A DNA stretch of 64,000 bases from Ancylobacter sp. SL191 (GTDB taxonomy: Bacteria; Pseudomonadota; Alphaproteobacteria; Rhizobiales; Xanthobacteraceae): contig NZ_CP113056.1 of assembly GCF_026625645.1 (NCBI RefSeq), positions 3,509,001-3,573,000 of the forward strand. The letters are read 5' to 3'. Numbering within the stretch: position 1 is the first letter of the stretch; each line of letters opens with the position of its first letter. Shown one piece after another: positions 8,102-16,956 of the stretch. The notes beneath the pieces were generated by a model, which was given only the letters and a program-made list of their open reading frames with translations, had not been told where the DNA came from and searched no databases. The position numbers and the translations under genes are program-made.

Positions 8102-9802
8102 GTGAGCGTCCTCTTCGACGGCAGCCGGCAGGCCCTCATCGGCGTCGGGGTGTTCAGCGGTGTCGCCAATCTGCTGATGCTCACCGGCCCGCTCTTCATG
8201 CTCCAGGTCTACGACCGGGTGCTGGTCAGCCGGTCGCTGCCAACCCTCTGGGTGCTCGGCCTCATCGCAACCGCGTTCTACATCGCCTTCGCCATGATCG
8301 ACTATGCGCGAGGTCGAGTGCTGGCACGCCTCGGCGACCGGATGGAAGCACGGTTTTCAGGACTGGCCTTTCGCCGCGAGATTGCCGATGCGTTCGATGG
8401 GCAGGCGACCGACGGCAGATCGACAGCGGATCTGGCCACGGTCCGGCGCTTTCTCGGTGGGCCGGCGCCGCTGGCGCTGTTCGACCTGCCATGGGTGCCG
8501 CTCTATCTGGTGGTGCTGGGGCTTCTCCATTGGTCGCTCGGGCTCATCGGCTTTCTGGGCGTCGCGGTGGTGGTGTCCCTTGCCCTCCTGAACAATCACC
8601 TCACGCGTGCGCCGATGGCTCTGGCGGCGGGCGAGGCAACGCAGGCCGGCATGATGCTGGAAGCCGCCCGCCGCTCGGCCGAGGCGGTGACGGCTCTCGG
8701 CATGCGGCCCCAGGTGGCCGGACTCTGGGGCGGGACGCTGGCCCGGGCACGGGCCACCGAACGCGACAGCGGCGATGCTGCGGCCCGCATTGCCGCCATC
8801 TCGCGCGGCTTCCGCCTTTTCCTGCAGTCGGCGACGCTAGCCATCGGTGCTGTTCTCGTCATCGAGCAGGCCGCCACGGGCGGCATCATGATCGCCTCGT
8901 CCATTATGCTGGGCCGGGCGCTGGCGCCGATCGACCAGATGGTGGCCCAGTGGAAGACCATGGCCGGTACCCGAGCGGCCCTTGAGCGCCTCGAGAGCCG
9001 GCTTGTCCATGACGCCGGCGCCGCGCCGAAAATGGATCTGCCGACCCCCACCGGCCGTCTCTCCCTCGCCGGTGTGATGGCTGCGCCGCCGGGCATCCGT
9101 CGCCCGCTGCTTGAAGGCATCGCCTTCCAGCTCCATCCCGGCGAGGCTCTTGGCATTCTCGGCCCAAGCGCCTCCGGCAAATCCACCCTCGCCCGTATCA
9201 TCGTCGGCCTGTGGCGCCCCATGAGCGGTAGCGTGCGGCTGGACGGCGCCACACTCGACCAGTGGGATCCCGACAGACTCGGCCGGCACATCGGCTATCT
9301 CCCGCAAGATGTGGAACTGATCGGCGGCACCGTGCGCGACGCGATCAGCCGGCACCAGATGGGCGCGAAGGACGCGGACGTCATCCGTGCCGCCCAGGCC
9401 GCGGCGGCTCACGCCATGATCCTGGCACTACCCGACGGCTACATGACCCGCCTCGGGCCCGGCGGGGCGGCGCTTTCCGGCGGTCAACGCCAGCGTATCG
9501 CCCTCGCCCGGGCGCTTTACGGCGATCCCTGCCTCATCGTGCTCGACGAACCGAACGCCAGTCTCGACCAGGAGGGCGATGCGGCCCTGACGGCCGCGCT
9601 GCTGGTCGCCCGAAAGCGCGGCGCGGCCGTGATTGTCATCACTCACCGGGCCAGCGGGCTCGCCGCCTGCGACCGTGCCCTGGTGCTGAAGGACGGACGC
9701 ATGGTCGCGCTCGGTCCCAAGGAAGTGGTCCTGCGTGATCTGATGAAACCGGCGGTCGAGGCGCCGGCACGGCCCCGTCTGGCGAAGGAGGTCGCACGGT
9801 GA
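8102..9802 (+). CDS. Type I secretion system permease/ATPase (PrtD family)
   Basis: An inner-membrane ABC exporter of about 566 residues from a GTG at 8102 preceded by GGAGGGG; in-frame starts at 8048 or 7949 would add unconserved residues. The N-terminal membrane domain has the PrtD signature GVANLLMLTGPLFMLQVYDRV. The nucleotide-binding domain carries Walker A GPSASGKST, signature LSGGQRQRIALARAL and Walker B CLIVLDEPNASLD. It drives one-step export of the downstream chitinase-like protein, an inference from gene order. The stop overlaps the start of the adaptor gene. No N-terminal C39-peptidase-like domain is present, as expected for PrtD exporters. Confidence 0.93.
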   Translation: MSVLFDGSRQALIGVGVFSGVANLLMLTGPLFMLQVYDRVLVSRSLPTLWVLGLIATAFYIAFAMIDYARGRVLARLGDRMEARFSGLAFRREIADAFDGQATDGRSTADLATVRRFLGGPAPLALFDLPWVPLYLVVLGLLHWSLGLIGFLGVAVVVSLALLNNHLTRAPMALAAGEATQAGMMLEAARRSAEAVTALGMRPQVAGLWGGTLARARATERDSGDAAARIAAISRGFRLFLQSATLAIGAVLVIEQAATGGIMIASSIMLGRALAPIDQMVAQWKTMAGTRAALERLESRLVHDAGAAPKMDLPTPTGRLSLAGVMAAPPGIRRPLLEGIAFQLHPGEALGILGPSASGKSTLARIIVGLWRPMSGSVRLDGATLDQWDPDRLGRHIGYLPQDVELIGGTVRDAISRHQMGAKDADVIRAAQAAAAHAMILALPDGYMTRLGPGGAALSGGQRQRIALARALYGDPCLIVLDEPNASLDQEGDAALTAALLVARKRGAAVIVITHRASGLAACDRALVLKDGRMVALGPKEVVLRDLMKPAVEAPARPRLAKEVAR

Positions 9803-11337
9803 TGCGCAAGCCCATGGGTATACGCCCCGCAAAATCGTCTGCCGGTGCGCCCCCTCGGCCATCCGCGCTGCGGGAGGCCTGGCGAAAGCGTGTTCAGCGT
9901 CGCAGGCAACGGGATGGCGCTGACCGCCGGCGCACGAAGGACGACCCGGCCGATCCCTCCCGCCACCTGCGGTTCGGCGCGATGGTGTGTGCCGGGGTCG
10001 TCCTCAGTTTCAGTGCTTGGTCGGCCCTCGCCTCGTTGCAAAGCGCGGTGGTGTCGTCCGGCATCGTGGTAACGGAAGGAAAGACCCGCACCGTCCAGCA
10101 TCTGGACGGCGGCATCATCAGTGCGCTTGCGGTGCGGGATGGAGCCGAGGTGAAGGCCGGCGATCTGCTGATCCGCCTTGATGCCACCCGCCATGCCGCC
10201 GAGCGGGCCATCATCGAGAACCGGCTCTATGAAGCCCTCGCCCGGCAAGCCCGGCTCAAGGCCGAGCGCGATGATGCCCCGGCGATGACGCGCCCGGCCA
10301 TGCTGGATGTCATGGTCGGCGGCGATCGGGCATGGGCCAATCTTCTGCCCACCTATCCCGCAACGACGGCTGTGCTTGTTGGCACTGGCCTGCCGCCGGA
10401 GGCCATCACCCCACCTGAAACCGGCGCGGAGATCGCCAACCGGGTGTTCTCCGGTCAGGAACGGCTGTTTCAGGCCCGGCGTGACACGGTGAAAGCCCAG
10501 ATCGCGCGACTGGAGGCCGGCATTGCCCAAAGCCGGGAGCAGATTGGCGGCCTTGAGGCACAGCGGGAAGCCGCCCGGCGCCAGCATGTCCTCATCGGCA
10601 AGGAGCTGGAGACGGCCCGCGTGCTGGGCGCCAAGGGCCTGATGCCGAGCACCCGGCTTCTGGCGCTGGAGCGCCAGCAGGCCGAGCTTGAAGGCGCCAT
10701 CGCCGGGCGGGGCGCCGACAAGGCCGCTATCGAGCAGGGGATCGGCCAGCTTCATCTGCAAATCCTGGAGCTTGAGCGGGATACCCGCGAGAAGGTGCTG
10801 ACCGAACTGCGCGAGGCGGACGCCAATGTGCAGGAGCTGTTGGAGCAGCGCATCGCTGCCATCGACAAGCTGAGCCGTACGGATGTCCGCGCTCCGGTGA
10901 GCGGACGGGTGAACGCGCTCGCCTTCCACACCCTCGGTGGTGTCGTGAAGCCGGGCGACGTAATGATGGAGATCGTTCCGGACGATGAGACCTTGATCGT
11001 GGAGGCGCGGGCGGACCCGGCATCGGTGGACCGTATCCGCGCCGGGCAGCCGGCCCGCATCCGCCTCGCCGCGTTCGACCAGCACTCGACACCGGAACTG
11101 GCCGGCACGCTTCTCGTCGTCTCGCCCGACCGTCTCGTCGATCCCCAGACGGGCGCGTCCTATTTTGCGCTGAAGGTTGCCATCGACACCGGCCAGCTCG
11201 ACCTTCTCGGTCCGGACAAGCCTCTGGTACCCGGCATGCCAGCGGATGTGTTCATCGTCACCGGCAGGCGCACGCCTCTCAGCTACCTGACAAAGCCACT
11301 GACCGACCAGATGGCGCGGGCGTTCCGAGAAGATTGA
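9799..11337 (+). CDS. Type I secretion periplasmic adaptor (HlyD/PrtE family)
   Basis: A 512-residue membrane fusion protein starting at GTG 9799 or ATG 9802 behind AAGGAGG. A basic cytosolic N-terminus of ~50 residues, longer than usual, precedes one transmembrane segment (MVCAGVVLSFSAWSALAS). Then come the biotinyl-lipoyl half-motif (VQHLDGGIISALAVRDGAEVKAGD), a long alpha-helical hairpin rich in Glu, Arg and Gln (~residues 180-350) and the C-terminal beta-barrel region. It links the ATPase to an outer-membrane TolC-type channel, which is not encoded in the window. Confidence 0.93.
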   Translation: MMRKPMGIRPAKSSAGAPPRPSALREAWRKRVQRRRQRDGADRRRTKDDPADPSRHLRFGAMVCAGVVLSFSAWSALASLQSAVVSSGIVVTEGKTRTVQHLDGGIISALAVRDGAEVKAGDLLIRLDATRHAAERAIIENRLYEALARQARLKAERDDAPAMTRPAMLDVMVGGDRAWANLLPTYPATTAVLVGTGLPPEAITPPETGAEIANRVFSGQERLFQARRDTVKAQIARLEAGIAQSREQIGGLEAQREAARRQHVLIGKELETARVLGAKGLMPSTRLLALERQQAELEGAIAGRGADKAAIEQGIGQLHLQILELERDTREKVLTELREADANVQELLEQRIAAIDKLSRTDVRAPVSGRVNALAFHTLGGVVKPGDVMMEIVPDDETLIVEARADPASVDRIRAGQPARIRLAAFDQHSTPELAGTLLVVSPDRLVDPQTGASYFALKVAIDTGQLDLLGPDKPLVPGMPADVFIVTGRRTPLSYLTKPLTDQMARAFRED

Positions 11338-11345
11338 GGCGTGCG

Positions 11346-11359
11346 GGGGATCAGTCCCC
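11346..11359 (+). terminator. Weak hairpin after the exporter genes
   Basis: GGGGA-TCAG-TCCCC forms a five-pair stem nine bases after the adaptor stop. There is no clear T-run, so termination may be partial. Confidence 0.3.
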
Positions 11360-11456
11360 GGCAACGCCTGTGGCATCAATAGATGACATCCGTATACACG
11401 CAACAACCTTCATCATGCAGCACATAACTACGGCATGTCGCGGCGCGAACTTGCAC

Positions 11457-11470
11457 TTATAAAATATAAC
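11457..11470. promoter_or_regulatory. AT-rich palindrome upstream of the chitinase-like gene (copy 2)
   Basis: TTATAAAATATAAC matches the element at 7787-7800 base for base over 14 positions. It lies about 150 bases before the chitinase-like start within the gene-free interval 11338-11621. The duplication next to exporter and presumed substrate suggests a common operator. Confidence 0.55.
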
Positions 11471-11621
11471 AGCCCGCCCCAGGGGCCGCACTGCGCATTT
11501 TGACAGATTATGTCCCTGCGCGATCAACGTTTTATTGGCGCATTCGAATCTGAGGGGCCGGGTCTCCCGGCTTTTCGTCGGCGTAGCTTCGTGTCTGATC
11601 AAATTTTATCAAGGGGTAGTC

Positions 11622-14225
11622 ATGTCTTCCGCGTCCGGTGCGACAACAACAATCACATGGCTGTGGAGCACCGATACGGTGCTTTCCTTCGATCCGGCCA
11701 CCGATGTGCTCGATTTCGGCTGGTTGTCCTCGGACAATTTTACCATCTCGGAAGAGGGTGGCTCGGTCGTCATTTCCATCCCATCCAACAATCAGACCTA
11801 CAGGCTGGAGGGCGTGCGGCTCTCCGACCTGACGCTGGCGAATATCACCGCCCGCGATGCCTCGACCCTCGTGGTCTGGCAGGCGGCCATCGAGGCCGCC
11901 GGCAGCGACTCTGGCGAAAGCTCCGATGACGACAGTTCCGGCAGCGACGACAGCACCGATGACAGCGGCGCATCCATCGACACCGACGACGAAACCGATA
12001 GCTCAAGCGCGACCACCGCTTACGCGGCCGCCTGGTCCGCCAGCAATGTCTATAAGGCCGGCGATCTCGTCAGCGTCGGCAATTCCGTCTACCAGGCAGG
12101 ATGGTGGACGCAGGGTGACGACCCGTCCGGCAGCAACTCGGTCTGGACGTTCGTGGGCTATATGGACACCACCCCGGTTGTGCCGGATGCGCCCGACGAT
12201 CTCTACGCCGCCAGCACCTCCGCCTCCACCACCGTTCTGGTGTGGGATGCTGCCGAGGTAAACGGTGTCGGCACGGTTAGCGCCTATGAGGTCTATCAAG
12301 ACGGCGTTCTGATCGGCACCACCAGTTCCACCTATTACAAGGTGACGGATCTGGCGGCGTCCACGACCTACTCCTTCACCATCGTCGCGGTCGACGAGGC
12401 CGGGGCGTCCGAAGCCTCCGAGGCCGTCAGCGTGAGCACCGCCGCCGAGGGCACGGGCGGGGGCGACAAGACCTTCTCGCCCTATATCGACATGTCTCTG
12501 TCCAGCAGTCAGAATCTGGTCGAGATCGTCTCGGCCGCCGGCCTCAGCGCGGTCACCCTGGCCTTCGTCCTCTCCTCCGGCACCGATACGCTCGGCTGGG
12601 GCGGCATCGGCACGATCGCCGACGACACTTTGCCGAACGGCACCACAATACTCTCGCAGGTCGAGCAGCTCCAGGCGATGGGCGTGGAGGTGACGATCTC
12701 GCTCGGTGGCGCCAATGGCCAGGAAGGGGCACTCACCTTCTCCAGCGCCGAGGCACTCGCGGCCGCCTATCAGCAACTGATCGACCGCTATCACGTTACC
12801 CAGCTCGACTTCGATATCGAGGGGTCGGCTATCGCCAATGACGCCGCCAACGCGCTGCGCAATGAGGCGCTCGTGCTGTTGCAGGAGGCGAATCCCGAGC
12901 TGGAGGTGTCGTTCACCCTTCCAGTGCTCACCACCGGCCTGACCCAGGACGGCATCGACCTGCTGACCGCGGCCATGGAAGCAGGGGTAACAATCTCCAC
13001 CGTCAACATCATGGCGATGGACTATGGCGCCTATTACGACACGGGCGACATGGGCGCCGACGCGATTTCCGCGGCGCTGGCGACCATCGCCCAGTTGGAG
13101 GCGATCGGCCTCGACAGCCAGATCGTCATCACCGTGATGATCGGCATCAACGATGTCACCACCGAGGTGTTCACGCTGGAGGATGCCCAGCAGCTGGTCG
13201 ATTTCGCAGAAGCCAACGACAATGTCGCGGGTCTCTCCATGTGGTCGCTGAGCCGCGACAACGGTTCAGCCACCGGCTACGTCTCGCCCACCGGCAGTGG
13301 CGTCGAGCAGGAGACCTATGCCTTCGCGGAGATTCTCAAGACGGTAAGCGACGGCAGCACCGGCACCGGCGAAGACGACACCGATACGGGTGGCGATACC
13401 GACCCGGATGACACCGGCACGACAGATCCAGACGATACGAACCCGGATGATACAGACGACACCGACACGGACCCGGACGACACCGACCCCGGCAGCACGG
13501 ACGGCGACGATACCGGAACCGGCACCACCACGACCATCACCTGGGCGTGGGGCAGCCAGACCGTGCTGTCGTTCGACCCGGCGACCGATGTGCTTGACTT
13601 CGGCTGGTTCTCCTCCGCCAGTTTCACCATCTCGGAAGAGGATGGCTCGGTCGTCATCGCTATCCCCTCCAACGACCAGACCTATACGCTGGATGGTGTG
13701 AGCCTCGACGATCTGTCGATGGACAACATCACGGCCAAGGACGCGAGCGCGCTCTCCGCCTGGCAGGACGCACTTGATGCTGCGAGCGAAGACGGCTCCG
13801 ACACGGGGGCGACGGACGGGGACAACCCCGACACCGGCAACACGGAAACGGGCGAAGACGACACCGGGAACACTGATAACGGCGAGACCGGAACCAGCAC
13901 CACCACGGCCATTACCTGGGCGTGGGGCAGTGACAGCGTCGTGTCCTTCGATACTGCGACCGATACCCTCGACTTCGGCTGGATGTCGGCGGACAGCTTC
14001 TCCGTTTCGGAGGTGGATGGTTCGGTCGTCATCGCCATCGCGGGCAATGACCAGACCTATACGCTTGACGGCGTGAGGCTTGCCGACATGTCGATCGACG
14101 ACATCACGGCCAAGGATGCGACGACGCTGGCGGAATGGCAGACCCTCCTCGATGCGGCTGATGAAGCCGCGGCAGAAACGGTGTCCGTCGCCAGCGCGCT
14201 GCATGCGTCGGACGGCCTCGCCTGA
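11622..14225 (+). CDS. Secreted multidomain GH18 chitinase-like protein, type I export candidate
   Basis: An 867-residue acidic protein from ATG 11622 behind AAGGGGT; no signal peptide, which fits type I export. Domains: repeat 1 (~6-93), acidic Ser/Asp linker, CBM5/12-like chitin-binding module (~130-181, AWSASNVYKAGDLV...YQAGWW), fibronectin type III (~186-275), GH18 barrel (~283-573), Asp/Thr linker, repeat 2 (~634-722), linker, repeat 3 (~757-846). GH18 features: SLGG on strand 3 and LDFDIEG with the catalytic acid Glu400. No RTX nonapeptides are seen. The tail SALHASDGLA lacks the acidic-hydrophobic end of many PrtD substrates, so the repeats may serve export or folding. Inferred function: hydrolysis of chitin or a related polymer outside the cell. 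Confidence 0.88.
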   Translation: MSSASGATTTITWLWSTDTVLSFDPATDVLDFGWLSSDNFTISEEGGSVVISIPSNNQTYRLEGVRLSDLTLANITARDASTLVVWQAAIEAAGSDSGESSDDDSSGSDDSTDDSGASIDTDDETDSSSATTAYAAAWSASNVYKAGDLVSVGNSVYQAGWWTQGDDPSGSNSVWTFVGYMDTTPVVPDAPDDLYAASTSASTTVLVWDAAEVNGVGTVSAYEVYQDGVLIGTTSSTYYKVTDLAASTTYSFTIVAVDEAGASEASEAVSVSTAAEGTGGGDKTFSPYIDMSLSSSQNLVEIVSAAGLSAVTLAFVLSSGTDTLGWGGIGTIADDTLPNGTTILSQVEQLQAMGVEVTISLGGANGQEGALTFSSAEALAAAYQQLIDRYHVTQLDFDIEGSAIANDAANALRNEALVLLQEANPELEVSFTLPVLTTGLTQDGIDLLTAAMEAGVTISTVNIMAMDYGAYYDTGDMGADAISAALATIAQLEAIGLDSQIVITVMIGINDVTTEVFTLEDAQQLVDFAEANDNVAGLSMWSLSRDNGSATGYVSPTGSGVEQETYAFAEILKTVSDGSTGTGEDDTDTGGDTDPDDTGTTDPDDTNPDDTDDTDTDPDDTDPGSTDGDDTGTGTTTTITWAWGSQTVLSFDPATDVLDFGWFSSASFTISEEDGSVVIAIPSNDQTYTLDGVSLDDLSMDNITAKDASALSAWQDALDAASEDGSDTGATDGDNPDTGNTETGEDDTGNTDNGETGTSTTTAITWAWGSDSVVSFDTATDTLDFGWMSADSFSVSEVDGSVVIAIAGNDQTYTLDGVRLADMSIDDITAKDATTLAEWQTLLDAADEAAAETVSVASALHASDGLA
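11637..11900 (+). repeat. DFDPATDxLDFG-type protein repeat, copy 1
   Basis: Encodes an ~88-residue unit beginning TTTITW, with the core LSFDPATDVLDFGW, then GSVVISI, NNQTY, GVRLSDL and ending near VVWQAAIEAA. Copies 2 (13521-13788) and 3 (13891-14160) in the same gene are clearly homologous, and one copy occurs in the cellulase-like gene at 42838-43098. Confidence 0.9.
13370..13520 (+). repeat. Low-complexity Asp/Thr linker-coding DNA
   Basis: Runs of GAC/GAT and ACC/ACG codons encode an Asp/Thr/Gly-rich linker between the GH18 domain and repeat 2. It is a flexible secreted-protein linker rather than an intergenic tandem repeat. Confidence 0.8.
13521..13788 (+). repeat. DFDPATDxLDFG-type protein repeat, copy 2
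   Basis: Second copy of the ~88-residue unit, beginning TTTITWAWGSQTVLSF and ending SAWQDALDAA. It is closest to copy 3, including at the DNA level, suggesting recent internal duplication. Confidence 0.9.
13891..14160 (+). repeat. DFDPATDxLDFG-type protein repeat, copy 3
   Basis: Third copy, TTAITWAWGSDSVVSF to EWQTLLDAA, lying almost at the C-terminus of the chitinase-like protein and therefore placed where a type I secretion signal would normally be. Confidence 0.9.
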
Positions 14226-14243
14226 TCCTCGAGTATCGACAAA

Positions 14244-14272
14244 GCCGCAGGCGGCCATGCGCAGCCTGCGGC
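14244..14272 (+). terminator. Hairpin after the chitinase-like gene
   Basis: GCCGCAGGC at 14244-14252 and GCCTGCGGC at 14264-14272 form a perfect nine-pair stem with an 11-base loop, 18 bases after the stop. No T-run follows, so the call rests on the strong stem and its position. Confidence 0.5.
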
Positions 14273-14358
14273 ATGCCGCTCTGGGGCGGCAGCGACGCTC
14301 TGTTCGTTGGCCAATGCCCGGTCAGCGGCCGAGGCCCATAGGATCGATGCAGTTCTTG

Positions 14359-15294
14359 TCAGCGGGCGGGAAAGCCGCGGTCGTTTGCTCCACCGTCTCC
14401 GATCTGCTGGATGACATCGGCGAGCTTTTCGGCGAAGCGCGTTGTGAGCCCTGAAAGCTGCGCGCTGGAGCGGTGGACGATGACCAGCGTCTGCCAGCTG
14501 ACCTCCTCCGAGATGATGGGCACGAAGCTCAGTGTGCCGCCTAGGCGTTCGAGTTCTACATCGGCGCGGGTCAACACCGTTGCAAGATCGCTGAGCCGTG
14601 CCAGCCGCTTCAGAAGGTCGATCGAGTTGCTCTCGACGATCGGCTCAATGGCAAGGCGCGAGCGTCGGGTGAGCCGGTCGAAGATCGCCCGCAAGGTGAG
14701 CCCTTCAGCCGGCAGAGCGAAGGGATGCCCGGCAAGGTCGCTGGGCCGCACGCTGCTGCGCGACGCGAGCGGGTGACCCGGTCCCACCACGAGGCCGACG
14801 CTGCAGCGCGTGCTGCTGTAGATGTTGAGGTTCGGTTGTGGGGGCAGGTCGAAGCCAACACCAAACTGCGCGTCTCCCTCGCCGACGGCCAGAGCGATGC
14901 GTTCGGCGGGCATGGCCGTCAGTGTGATGTGTGTCAGCGGGTAGGTCATGTGCCACGCACTGACGACCGGGGCGAGCACATCGGCGGTCAGCGCTTCCAG
15001 TGTCGCGACGTTGATACGCGTGCGCCGCAGCGTCTTGAGATCGCTGATCCGACCGATCGTGCGCGAATGGTCCTTCATCGTCGCGCGGATGTGCTCGACC
15101 AGCAGTTCACCGGCCGCCGTGAGCCGCACCCCGCTCGAGAGGCGTTCGAACACCGCGACGCCGAGCTCCTCCTCGAAGGCCAGGATCTGTCGGTTGATCG
15201 CCGAGGAGGCGATGCCGAGCCGCTCGGCCGCCTGGCGCATCGATCCGGCGCGAGCGACCTCGTCGATGTAGCGCATGAGGCGCGAGTGCAGCAT
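14359..15294 (-). CDS. LysR-family transcriptional regulator
   Basis: A 311-residue regulator from ATG 15294; longer in-frame starts add unconserved sequence running into the divergent promoter. The N-terminus is a LysR winged helix (MRYIDEVARAGSMRQAAERLGIASSAINRQILAFEEELG) followed by a two-lobed effector domain. It is divergent from the ABC/DUF1989/DUF917 operon, the classic arrangement for a pathway-specific LysR activator. A T-N11-A box lies just upstream of its own start. Confidence 0.93.
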   Translation of the reverse strand: MLHSRLMRYIDEVARAGSMRQAAERLGIASSAINRQILAFEEELGVAVFERLSSGVRLTAAGELLVEHIRATMKDHSRTIGRISDLKTLRRTRINVATLEALTADVLAPVVSAWHMTYPLTHITLTAMPAERIALAVGEGDAQFGVGFDLPPQPNLNIYSSTRCSVGLVVGPGHPLASRSSVRPSDLAGHPFALPAEGLTLRAIFDRLTRRSRLAIEPIVESNSIDLLKRLARLSDLATVLTRADVELERLGGTLSFVPIISEEVSWQTLVIVHRSSAQLSGLTTRFAEKLADVIQQIGDGGANDRGFPAR

Positions 15295-15312
15295 GGCAAA
15301 TTCCCGAGTGAC

Positions 15313-15331
15313 CGCTGCCAAAAAGGCAGCG
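15313..15331. promoter_or_regulatory. LysR-type operator with T-N11-A symmetry
   Basis: CGCTGCC-AAAAA-GGCAGCG is a perfect seven-base inverted repeat containing T(15316)-N11-A(15328), the known LysR recognition format. It sits 19 bases upstream of the regulator start and 94 bases upstream of the divergent transporter operon, ideal for autoregulation and activation. Confidence 0.65.
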
Positions 15332-15424
15332 CTCCATTGAGTTAATGATGCTAGCGGGCGGACGCGCGCACTCCTAGCCTTCTCGCGCCTGCACCATCGA
15401 CGACGGGCCAAACGGGAGACTGGA

Positions 15425-16270
15425 ATGACGAACAGGAGCTGCTGGCGGCTGGCCGGCGCCACCGCAATCGCCCTCGCCGCGCTGTGCTCGGGCTGGTCGG
15501 CCAAGGCTGACACACTGGCGACCATTCTTGCGGAGAAGAAGGTCACGGTCGGTACCGAAGCCGCCTTTCCGCCTTTCGAGTTCGTCGAAAACGGCAAGAT
15601 CGTCGGCTACGGCAAGGATATACTCGACGCGGTCATCGCCGATCTCGGCGTCGAGTTGATCCAGCTCGACGTGCCGTTCCAGGGCATCCTGCCCGGGCTC
15701 GACGCCAAGAAATTCGATTTCGTCGCGACCTCGGTCGGCATCACGCCGGAGCGCGCAGCAAAATACGCCTTCACCATGCCCATCGCAGTCAGCAGCGAGG
15801 TCATCCTCAAGCGCGCCGACAGCCCGATCACCACCGTCAAGGATCTTGAGGGCAAGGTCGTCGGCACCCAGCTCGGTACCACGACCGAGCAGGAGGCTCG
15901 CAAGGCCGACGCCGCGCTCAAGGCGGCCGGCGGCACGGGCTTCAAGGAATTGAAACTCTACCCGTCCTTCCCGGAAGTCTACGTGGCGCTTGCCAGCGGC
16001 GAGCTCGACGCGGTGGTGCAGAGCGGGCCGAACGTCGCCACGCTGATCAAGGAAAAGCCCGGCGTCTTCGCCGTTGGCGACACCATCAGCCAGACGCCGC
16101 GCTATATCGCCTGGGTTACCCGGCCTGCAGATCCTGAGTTGAGGGCGCGCATCTCGGCAGAGATCAAGAAGCTGCGTGACAGCGGCAAACTCGCCGAGTT
16201 CCAGAAGAAGTGGTTTGGCTTCACCATGGATATCCCGGACACCGGCTACCTCCCCGCCGGCGCACTCTGA
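15425..16270 (+). CDS. Amino-acid-type ABC transporter substrate-binding protein
   Basis: A 281-residue family 3 solute-binding protein. A Sec signal peptide (~1-28, ending SAKA-D) is followed by the typical start VTVGTEAAFPPFEFVENGKIVGYGKD and the later GTQLGTTTEQEA hinge segment. It is the first gene of the operon and delivers ligand to the two permeases encoded next. The family usually binds polar amino acids or related small amines; here the ligand may be the substrate of the DUF1989/DUF917 proteins. Confidence 0.94.
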   Translation: MTNRSCWRLAGATAIALAALCSGWSAKADTLATILAEKKVTVGTEAAFPPFEFVENGKIVGYGKDILDAVIADLGVELIQLDVPFQGILPGLDAKKFDFVATSVGITPERAAKYAFTMPIAVSSEVILKRADSPITTVKDLEGKVVGTQLGTTTEQEARKADAALKAAGGTGFKELKLYPSFPEVYVALASGELDAVVQSGPNVATLIKEKPGVFAVGDTISQTPRYIAWVTRPADPELRARISAEIKKLRDSGKLAEFQKKWFGFTMDIPDTGYLPAGAL

Positions 16271-16293
16271 CGCATCCGAGGCAGGGCAAGGCG

Positions 16294-16953
16294 ATGGCGC
16301 TTGACGGATCAGCCTATCTCGATGCGCTACCGAAGCTGCTCGCCATCAGTTGGATCAGCCTCTCCATCGCCCTCGCCGCCATGGTTCTGGGGTTGTGCGG
16401 CGGGGTCACACTGCTGCTGTTGCGCGTACTCAAATGGCCGCTTCTCAGTCTCCTCATCGCGGCTCTACGTAGCATCGTCCTCGGCGTGCCCGTGCTGGTG
16501 TTGATCCTGTTCGCCTATTACGTCCTGCCGGCGATCGGGTTGAACCTGTCGCCGGTGGTCGCCGGCACGTTGGCCCTCGGCCTCTGCAGCGCGGTCTTCA
16601 TGAGCGAGATCTTCGGCGGGGCGCTCACCGCGATCCCGCCGGGGCAGGTGGAGGCCGGGGCCGCGCTCGGCCTCGGGCCGCTCTGCGTGTGGTCACGGGT
16701 ACTGCTGCCGCAGATCTTCCGTCTCAGCATCGGCCCGCTGGTGAACGAGTTCACCATTCTGCTGAAGGCGACGGCGCTGCTTTCGGTCATCACCGTCACT
16801 GACATGATGCGTACCGCGCAGCAGATCTATGCGGTGAATTACCGCCCGTTCGAAACCTTGCTGGCGGTCGCGACGATCTATGTCGCCATCAACATCGTTG
16901 CCAGCCGCCTCGGCGACAAGCTGCAGTCCATGACCCGCCACGGGATGCGCTGA
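16294..16953 (+). CDS. Amino-acid-type ABC transporter permease (first)
   Basis: A 219-residue inner-membrane permease from ATG 16294, behind AGGGCAAGG; the frame remains open further upstream but overlaps the binding-protein gene. About five membrane segments and the HisM/GltK-type EAA loop (VEAGAALGLGPLCVWSRVLLPQ) that docks the ATPase are visible. It ends three bases before the second permease starts. Confidence 0.92.
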   Translation: MALDGSAYLDALPKLLAISWISLSIALAAMVLGLCGGVTLLLLRVLKWPLLSLLIAALRSIVLGVPVLVLILFAYYVLPAIGLNLSPVVAGTLALGLCSAVFMSEIFGGALTAIPPGQVEAGAALGLGPLCVWSRVLLPQIFRLSIGPLVNEFTILLKATALLSVITVTDMMRTAQQIYAVNYRPFETLLAVATIYVAINIVASRLGDKLQSMTRHGMR

Positions 16954-16956
16954 CCC

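Noticed and set aside
13370..13520. CRISPR-like or satellite repeat
   Set aside because: The repeats are irregular codons for an Asp/Thr linker in an open frame; no regular repeat-spacer pattern exists in the window.
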